Source: CAVWSM01 sp963799425
Lineage (GTDB): Bacteria > Actinomycetota > Actinomycetes > Jiangellales > Jiangellaceae
DNA length: 64,000 nt
Assembly: GCA_963799425.1 (NCBI GenBank)
Contig: CAWCXA010000019.1
Span: 62,001 to 126,000 of the forward strand
Direction: 5' to 3'
The translations under genes and the position numbers were made by a program. Shown here piece after piece: positions 58,540-64,000 of the stretch. The notes below the pieces were generated by a model that ran no database searches, had not been told where the DNA came from, and saw only the letters and a program-made list of their open reading frames with translations. How positions within the stretch are numbered: the first letter of the stretch is position 1; each line of letters begins with the position of its first letter.

Positions 58540-59527
58540 ATGGGACACGGAGCGGTTGTCACCCACATGACCGACGCCGCGCGCGCGTTGCTGGGCAGTC
58601 TTGACGACTCGCAGCGAGCGCAGGCCACGGCAGCGTTCGACACCCCCGATCGGCGGCAGTGGACCTATCTACCGGGTCCACGACCGGGGCTGCGGCTGGG
58701 CGAGCTGGCCCCGGCTCAGCAAGCCCTTGCGCTCGGGCTGCTCGACACGGGATGCAGCGCGGCCGGTGCCAAGACGGCTCGGGCCGTGATCGAGCTCGAC
58801 ATGATCGAGCGTGAGCTGTCGGCGTCGCGTGGCCGCATGCCGGATCCCAGCGACCACCGCTACTGGGTGCGGATCCTCGGCGAGCCGGGCGGGTCCGCAC
58901 CGTGGGCGTGGCGGATCAACGGCCACCACCTCGCCGTGCAAGTGACGGTGCTCGACGGGGCGGCGTCCGTGACACCGCAGTTCTTCGGTGCCGAGCCGGC
59001 GGAGGTCCCACGCGGTCCGCATCGTGGGCGGCGCACCCTTCCGCTCGAGGAGGACCTCGCTCGTGAGCTCCTCCGGCTGCTGTCGCCGGAGCAGCGGACG
59101 GTGGCCGTTGTGTCCGACACCGCGCCTGCGGACATCCTGACGCGATGGGACCCGGTGGTCGACGCGGGTGTGGTGCCGGACGGTCTGTCGTACGCGGATA
59201 TGCACGATGAGCAGCGCGACGGTGTTGCAGCGGCTGGTCCGCACCTACCTCGACCGGGCGCCGCTCGAAGTGGCCGACGGGGCCTGGCGCGACGCCGACA
59301 CCGCCGGACTCGACGGGGTCCACTTCAGCTGGGCAGGACCCGACCAGCCACGTCGCGGGCACTACTACGCGGTGCGCGGGCCGACGTTCCTGCTCGAGTA
59401 CGACAACACGCAAGACAACGCCAACCACATTCACTCGGTCTGGCGGGACCTGCGACACGACTGGGGCGACGACCTCCTGGCACAGCACTACGCGCGCGCA
59501 CACGAGTCGCGCGACGAGGGCGGATAG
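58540..59527 (+). pseudogene. DUF3500 family gene split by a frameshift
   Basis: The first frame runs MTDAARALLGSLDDSQRAQA ... WRINGHHLAVQ ... FFGAEPAEV ... YADMHDEQR, up to about 59219. The match then continues one base later as VLQRLVRTYLDRAPLEVADG ... YYAVRGPTFLLEYDNTQDNA to a TAG at 59527. Together they make one DUF3500 protein of about 325 aa. One extra base at about 59219-59222 (CGCGACGG) breaks it; the first frame would otherwise end in unrelated Arg-rich sequence near 59574. Start ATG 58540 or 58567. Function of DUF3500 unknown. A base-call error is as likely as true loss. Confidence 0.75.
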
Positions 59528-59566
59528 GCGGCAAACTCGTAGGGGACGAGACGGGAGGTAGTCACC

Positions 59567-60841
59567 GTGCCTAGTTCCGCCGAACGAATCGCCGATCTGG
59601 TCGAGCGCCTGCTGGGTGAGCCGGTGCCGCTGCGCATCCGGGCGTGGGATGGCAGTGAGACGGGGCCTGGGGACGGGCCGGTGCTCGTAATCAACTCGCG
59701 AAGAGCCTTGCGGCGCCTGGTCTGGAGCCCGGACGAGGTCGGCCTCGGACGAGCCTGGGTGGCCGGCGAGATCGACATCGACGGCGACTTCGAAACGGGG
59801 CTTCGGAACATGCAGTCGATCGGCCGCGACCTCGCCGTTCGTCGCAGCCTGACCCCGCGTGACCGCGCCGAGCTGTTCCGCCGAGCCATGACGATTGGTG
59901 CCATCGGCCGCGAGCCCCCGCCACCCCCGGAGGAGGTCGCTCTCGGCGGGAGCAAGCACTCAAAGGACCGTGACAGACAGGCGATCAGCCATCACTACGA
60001 CGTGGGCAACGACTTCTATCGGATCGTGCTCGGGTCCTCGATGGTCTACTCCTGTGCCTACTGGGCCCAGCCAGCCGACGACACGTACGGACTCGACCAG
60101 GCGCAACGGGACAAGCTCGAGCTGGTCTGCCGAAAGCTCGGCCTGCTACCGGGCATGCGCGTTCTCGACGTCGGTTGCGGCTGGGGGTCGTTCGTCATCC
60201 ACGCCGCAGCGGAGCATGGCGTACGAGCAGTTGGCATAACGCTCAGCGAGCAGCAGGCCGACCTGGCCCGCAAGCGGGTGGCCGAGGCCGGGCTCGAGGG
60301 TCAGGTGGAGATCCGCCTGCAGGACTGGCGCGACGTGGACGATGGGCCGTACGACGCCATTGCCAGCATTGGCATGGCCGAGCATGTGGGCGAGGAGCGC
60401 TACGGCGAGTACGCGCGGGCGCTGCGCAACCTGCTTGTCCCCACCGGCCGGCTGCTCAACCACCAGATTGTCAGACGGCCTGGACCCCCGCGGGACGGGC
60501 GTTCGTTCATCGACGCCTATGTCTTCCCCGACGGAGAGCTGCTGCCGGTCGGCCGCATCGTCTCGCTGCTTGAAGAGGCCGGCCTCGAGGTGCGCGACAC
60601 GGAGAACCTCCGCGAGCACTACGCCCGCACCCTGCGCTCCTGGGTCGCCAACCTCGAGCGCGACTGGGACGCTGCCGTCGCATCCGCCGGGCCGGGGCGC
60701 GCCAGGGTGTGGCGGCTGTACATGACGGGCTCGGCCCTGGGCTTTGACGATGGTGGGATCGGCATCGTCCAGGTTCTCGGGGTGCGACTCGCCGTCGACG
60801 GCGGCAGCGCTATGCCCCGGACCCGCGCCGCCTGGTCCTAG
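59567..60841 (+). CDS. Cyclopropane-fatty-acyl-phospholipid synthase family methyltransferase
   Basis: 424 aa, GTG 59567 with GGAGGT. N-terminal lipid-binding region (LGRAWVAGEIDIDGDFE), then a SAM-dependent Rossmann domain: HHYDVGNDFYRIVLGSSMVYSCAYW, motif I VLDVGCGWGSF, EHVGEERYGEYARAL and FPDGELLPVGRIV. Methylates or cyclopropanates unsaturated acyl chains of phospholipids using SAM. Whether the product is cyclopropane or a 10-methyl branch cannot be told. Convergent with the thioredoxin gene; the two TAG stops share a CTAG. Confidence 0.92.
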   Translation: MPSSAERIADLVERLLGEPVPLRIRAWDGSETGPGDGPVLVINSRRALRRLVWSPDEVGLGRAWVAGEIDIDGDFETGLRNMQSIGRDLAVRRSLTPRDRAELFRRAMTIGAIGREPPPPPEEVALGGSKHSKDRDRQAISHHYDVGNDFYRIVLGSSMVYSCAYWAQPADDTYGLDQAQRDKLELVCRKLGLLPGMRVLDVGCGWGSFVIHAAAEHGVRAVGITLSEQQADLARKRVAEAGLEGQVEIRLQDWRDVDDGPYDAIASIGMAEHVGEERYGEYARALRNLLVPTGRLLNHQIVRRPGPPRDGRSFIDAYVFPDGELLPVGRIVSLLEEAGLEVRDTENLREHYARTLRSWVANLERDWDAAVASAGPGRARVWRLYMTGSALGFDDGGIGIVQVLGVRLAVDGGSAMPRTRAAWS

Positions 60842-61791
60842 AAGAGCACCCGGGCCAGTGCGGCGCGCGCGTTGGTGACACGAGGATCCTGGGCGCCGAC
60901 GACCTCGAACAGCTCGATCAGGCGAGTGCGCACGCGATCACGGTCGTCGCCGCTTGTGCGACCGACTGTGCCGACCAGCCGGCTGAACGCCTCGTCGACC
61001 CGGCCGTCGGTGATGTCGAGATCCGCCGCGGCAAGCTGCGCCTCGACGTCGTCGGGGCGCTGGTCGGCGCTGGCTCGTACGGTCTGCGCGTCGAGGCTGT
61101 GCGTGCGCCGCAGCAGCTCCACCTGAGCGAGCCCCGCCTTGGCGTCAGTGTCGGCGGGGGACTCGCTGAGCACACTGCGGTAGGCCGCGGCCGCCTGGTC
61201 GAAGTCGCCGCGCTCGATCGCCTCGTACGCCTCGTCGAATCGTGGGTCGTGCGTCGGCTCCTGCTCACCCTCCTCCGGAGCGGTTGCCGGGCCCACCGGC
61301 TCCGCGCGCCCGGTGACACCGTTGGCGACGGCGACCTGCAATAGCTGGTCGATCACATCCCGGACCTGTGCCTCCGGGAGCGCCCCCTGGAACAGCGGCA
61401 CCGGCTGGCCGCGCAGCACCGCGAAGACCGATGGGATGGACTGCACCTGGAAGGCCGCGCTGATCTGCGGGTTGGCGTCGACGTCGACCTTGGCGAGCAG
61501 GAAGCGTCCTTCGTGGTCCCCGGCGAGCTTCTCCAGGATCGGCGACAGCTGCTTGCATGGCTCGCACCAGTCGGCCCATAGGTCGATGACGACCGGGTAG
61601 GAGAGCGACCGCTGCACGACGTCCTGTTCGAACGTCTCGTCGGTGACGTCGAGGACGTACGACCCGCCGGCCGCCGGTGCCTGACCGGCGAGCCGCGGCG
61701 TGGCAGCGGACCCCGCGGCCGGCGGCGAAGTCTGCGCGGCCATGCCGGACAAGTCCACCGCGCCGGGTCGCGAGAAGCTCTGCGAAGTCAT
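60838..61791 (-). CDS. Thioredoxin-TPR co-chaperone (YbbN-like)
   Basis: 317 aa, ATG 61791. A disordered Ala/Pro-rich N-terminus, a thioredoxin domain at about 48-150 with a CxxC site (Cys76-Glu-Pro-Cys79 in LWADWCEPCKQL), and a C-terminal TPR region (about 185-317: YEAIERGDFDQAAAAYRSVL). Full CxxC suggests redox activity, unlike some YbbN proteins. Cytoplasmic. Convergent with the CFA gene. Confidence 0.88.
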   Translation of the reverse strand: MTSQSFSRPGAVDLSGMAAQTSPPAAGSAATPRLAGQAPAAGGSYVLDVTDETFEQDVVQRSLSYPVVIDLWADWCEPCKQLSPILEKLAGDHEGRFLLAKVDVDANPQISAAFQVQSIPSVFAVLRGQPVPLFQGALPEAQVRDVIDQLLQVAVANGVTGRAEPVGPATAPEEGEQEPTHDPRFDEAYEAIERGDFDQAAAAYRSVLSESPADTDAKAGLAQVELLRRTHSLDAQTVRASADQRPDDVEAQLAAADLDITDGRVDEAFSRLVGTVGRTSGDDRDRVRTRLIELFEVVGAQDPRVTNARAALARVLF

Positions 61792-61888
61792 GGCTCCATC
61801 TTTGCATCGCGGCTCACGCGTCCGCCGCAGTGCACCCTTGCAGGGCTTGTGGGGGGTGTGCAGGGCTCAGACGCCTTGCACCCGCCCC

Positions 61889-61912
61889 AATGATCACGGA
61901 AACGTGATCATT
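61889..61912. terminator. Hairpin with GAAA tetraloop downstream of the mutase gene
   Basis: AATGATCACG and CGTGATCATT are perfect 10-bp arms closed by a GAAA (GNRA-type) tetraloop. It lies 20 bp beyond the mutase stop codon. Read on the minus strand it ends in TT only, so termination is plausible but not certain. Confidence 0.65.
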
Positions 61913-61931
61913 GTCGGGCTCGCAGCGGACG

Positions 61932-63629
61932 TCAGAAGCGCGCGGGCTCGGTGTAGCTGCCCCAGACGCCGCGCAGCACATCGCAGATCTCACCGAGCGT
62001 GGCCTCGACGCGAACGGCGTCGAGCATCGGGGGCACCAGGTTGCCGTCGCCCTGGGCCACCTCGACCATCGCGGCGAGCGCCGCATCGACCGCACCCTGG
62101 TCGCGAGCGGCGCGGCGGCGGCCGAGCTCGGCGCGCTGGACCCGCTCCACCTCGTGCGACACGCGGAGGATCTCGACATCGTGAGTGACGGTCTGCGTGT
62201 GCACGTTGACGCCGACGACCTTCTTGTCGCCCTTCTCGAGCGCTTGCTGATATTGGAAGGCCGCCTCTGCGATCTCGCCGGTGAACCAGCCGTCCTCGAT
62301 GCCGCGCAGGATCCCCGCCGTCATCGGGCCGAAGGTGTCCTGCCAGCGCCGCTCGTCCTTGCCGAGCGCCCGGATGCGATCGAAGATGGCCTCCGCCTCG
62401 GCCTCCATGCGGTCGGTGAGCGCCTCGACGTACCACGAGCCGCCGAGCGGGTCGGCGACGTTGACGACGCCGGTCTCGTCCATCAGCACCTGCTGCGTGC
62501 GCAACGCGATCTCGGCGGCCTGCTCGGTCGGCAGGGCGAGCACCTCGTCGAGCGCGTTGGTGTGCAGCGAGTTGGTGCCGCCCAAGACTGCGGCAAGGGC
62601 CTCAACGGCCGTACGCACGACGTTGTTGTAAGGCTGGTGACCGGTGAGCGAGACGCCGGCGGTCTGGGTGTGGAAGCGCAGCCACTGCGCCTTGTCGGTC
62701 TTGGCGCCGTAGACGTCACGCAACCAGCGTGCCCAAATACGCCGCGCGGCACGGAACTTGGCGATCTCTTCGAAGAAGTCGACGTGACTGTCGAAGAAGA
62801 ATGACAGCCCCGGTGCGAACACGTCGACGTCGAGCCCTCGGGAAAGCCCGAGCTCGACGTAGCCGAACCCGTCGGCCAGCGTGAAGGCCAGTTCCTGCGC
62901 GGCCGTCGAGCCGGCCTCCCGGATGTGGTAGCCGGACACCGACAGCGGCTTGTAGTCGGGCACCTGCTCGGCGCACCACTCCATCAGGTCGCCGATGAGG
63001 CGCAGGTGCGGCTCCGGAGCGAACAGCCACTCCTTCTGGGCGGTGTACTCCTTGAAGATGTCGGTCTGCAGGGTGCCGTTGAGGACTCGTGGGTCGATGC
63101 CCTGCCGCTCGGCCGCGACGACGTACATGCAGAAGATCGGCACCGCCGGCCCGCTGATCGTCATCGACGTCGTGACGTCGCCGAGCGGAATGGCGTCGAA
63201 CAGCACCTCCATGTCGGCGGCGGAGTCGATCGCCACGCCGCAGTGACCCACCTCTCCGAGCGAACGCGGGTCGTCGGAGTCACGGCCCATGAGGGTCGGC
63301 ATGTCGAAGGCAACCGACAGCCCGCCGCCACCGTGGTTGAGGATCATGCGGTAACGCTCGTTGGTCTGCTGTGCGTTGCCGAAGCCGGCGAACTGCCGAA
63401 TCGTCCAGGTGCGGCCGCGGTAGCCGGTGGGATAGAGACCTCGGGTGTACGGGTAGTCGCCCGGCCAGCCGATGCGCTCCATGCGCGGGTCGGTGGCGCC
63501 TTCGGGCGGCCCGTAGACCGGGTCGAGGTCGGATCCGCTCAGCGTCGTGAAGTCGGCGTCGCGCGTCCGCGAAGCCTCGTAGCGCTCCTGCCAGCGGCGG
63601 CGGCCCGCCTCGATCTCGTCCGGCTGCAC
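61932..63629 (-). CDS. Acyl-CoA mutase large subunit (methylmalonyl-CoA mutase family, no B12 domain)
   Basis: 565 aa from GTG 63629 (GGGAGC upstream); the open frame beyond it is not conserved. Barrel and substrate signatures: YPYTRGLYPTGYRGRTWTIR, RQFAGFGNAQQTNERY, GGGLSVAFDMPTLMGRDSDD, SGYHIREAGSTAAQELAFTL, LRFHTQTAGVSLTG, GGTNSLHTNALDE. The C-terminal cobalamin domain (DXHXXG) is absent, so a separate B12-binding subunit is needed. Position equivalent to Tyr89 of methylmalonyl-CoA mutase is Phe, as in isobutyryl-CoA mutase, while Arg is kept in PHLRLIGD. Substrate therefore uncertain. Confidence 0.88.
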   Translation of the reverse strand: MQPDEIEAGRRRWQERYEASRTRDADFTTLSGSDLDPVYGPPEGATDPRMERIGWPGDYPYTRGLYPTGYRGRTWTIRQFAGFGNAQQTNERYRMILNHGGGGLSVAFDMPTLMGRDSDDPRSLGEVGHCGVAIDSAADMEVLFDAIPLGDVTTSMTISGPAVPIFCMYVVAAERQGIDPRVLNGTLQTDIFKEYTAQKEWLFAPEPHLRLIGDLMEWCAEQVPDYKPLSVSGYHIREAGSTAAQELAFTLADGFGYVELGLSRGLDVDVFAPGLSFFFDSHVDFFEEIAKFRAARRIWARWLRDVYGAKTDKAQWLRFHTQTAGVSLTGHQPYNNVVRTAVEALAAVLGGTNSLHTNALDEVLALPTEQAAEIALRTQQVLMDETGVVNVADPLGGSWYVEALTDRMEAEAEAIFDRIRALGKDERRWQDTFGPMTAGILRGIEDGWFTGEIAEAAFQYQQALEKGDKKVVGVNVHTQTVTHDVEILRVSHEVERVQRAELGRRRAARDQGAVDAALAAMVEVAQGDGNLVPPMLDAVRVEATLGEICDVLRGVWGSYTEPARF

Positions 63630-63674
63630 GGTGGAGCTCCCTCGGTCGGCGGGTCGTCGTGCCTGGTCCCACGA

Positions 63675-63692
63675 TAGTTGGACGTCCAAGTA
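63675..63692. promoter_or_regulatory. 18-bp near-perfect palindrome upstream of the mutase gene
   Basis: TTGGACGTCCAA (63678-63689) is a perfect 12-bp palindrome, and its flanks extend the symmetry to 18 bp with one mismatched pair (TAGTTGG...CCAAGTA). It lies about 46 bp upstream of the mutase start and also 128 bp upstream of the divergent lipoprotein gene. Likely an operator. Confidence 0.6.
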
Positions 63693-63819
63693 AGCGCAGC
63701 GGCGCGGGCCGGCACGGTGGTGTCCCAACTGCTGGACGCCCCATCCGGTCAATCCCATGGGTTCACTAGGTTTTGTTTCCTATCCAGTTAGCAGGGAATT
63801 GTCGGAGGGACTCAGCATC

Positions 63820-64000
63820 GTGACCAGCACCCGATCCGCCCGCTCACTCGTCGCCGCCGCCCTGGCCGGAGTGCTCACCCTGGCGGCCGCGTGCGGCGGT
63901 GACGACGCTGGTACGGAGTCCAATGGCGGCGACGGTGGGGCCGCAGCCGCGCCCGAGTCCGTACGACTGGGCTACTTCCCCAACTTCACGCACGCACCGG
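63820..64000 (+). CDS. ABC transporter substrate-binding lipoprotein, N-terminal part
   Basis: GTG 63820 preceded by GGAGGGACT. The visible 60 codons begin with a signal peptide (TSTRSARSLVAAALAG) ending in the lipobox LAAAC, followed by a Gly/Asp/Ala spacer and ESVRLGYFPNFTHAP, the first strand of SsuA/TauA/NrtA-type periplasmic binding proteins. It runs off the window. Substrate probably a sulfonate, nitrate-like or related anion or vitamin precursor; not decided by this part. Confidence 0.75.
   Translation, partial: MTSTRSARSLVAAALAGVLTLAAACGGDDAGTESNGGDGGAAAAPESVRLGYFPNFTHAP

Overview
The window is a dense, high-G+C piece of an actinobacterial chromosome with GTG/ATG starts, 4-base stop/start overlaps and long spurious frames opposite real genes. 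Gene content points to Actinomycetota, perhaps Propionibacteriales (weak inference). Much of it follows the gene order of the Mycobacterium tuberculosis segment around Rv2996c-Rv3029c as I recall it: serA, ilvBNC, gatCAB, an ACT protein, ligA, a MetE-like protein, mnmA, iscS and etfAB. Lineage-specific genes are inserted between these. No IS element, prophage, CRISPR array, rRNA or tRNA gene was seen.

Layout. 0-2 kb: the edge of a small LeuA-regulatory-domain protein, an ECF sigma factor with a SnoaL-like tail, and a DUF1992 protein. 2-5.7 kb: a four-gene minus-strand operon (NTF2-like, TetR, an alpha/beta-hydrolase/glycosyltransferase fusion, GNAT) behind a perfect TetR-type operator. 5.7-9.9 kb: serA and thiMED under a TPP riboswitch. 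10-11.6 kb: a DGPF protein coupled to an ECF42-type sigma factor. 11.7-19.6 kb: branched-chain amino acid synthesis (ilvBNC with leader peptide and attenuator, plus ilvD) flanking a PAS-GGDEF-EAL membrane protein. 19.8-24.5 kb: VOC, BNR-repeat, 2-hydroxyacid dehydrogenase, PQQ-type sugar dehydrogenase lipoprotein and DUF4097 genes, ending in a tandem array of five hairpins.

24.5-33.5 kb: gatCAB with a small membrane-protein gene translationally coupled between gatA and gatB, a sensor kinase/response regulator pair, an ACT-VOC fusion protein and ligA. 33.5-39.8 kb: patatin, a class V aminotransferase, a MetE-like protein, type-2 ferredoxin-NADP reductase, a deaminase and a decayed DinB-like pseudogene. 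39.8-45 kb: mnmA with iscS (sulfur donation to tRNA), etfAB and tesB (acyl-CoA metabolism).

45.3-58.5 kb is a complete GlgE-pathway island. TreS makes maltose from trehalose, maltokinase phosphorylates it, GlgE builds alpha-1,4-glucan from maltose-1-phosphate and GlgB branches it; treS, the kinase gene and glgB overlap their upstream neighbours by 4 nt. GlgX and GlgP degrade the glucan. An L,D-transpeptidase lipoprotein sits among them. 58.5-64 kb: a frameshifted DUF3500 gene, a CFA-type methyltransferase, a YbbN-like thioredoxin, an acyl-CoA mutase large subunit lacking the B12 domain, and the start of an ABC substrate-binding lipoprotein.

The main structure not explained by genes is in intergenic palindromes. 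Two families each occur twice (11.6/48.5 kb and 19.7/31.3 kb), three of the four copies lying between convergent genes. A third has three copies of a 22-mer at 42.1 kb, and a fourth is the five-hairpin array at 24.3 kb. Candidate operators stand before the TetR operon, etfB, the mutase and in the glgP/glgE divide.
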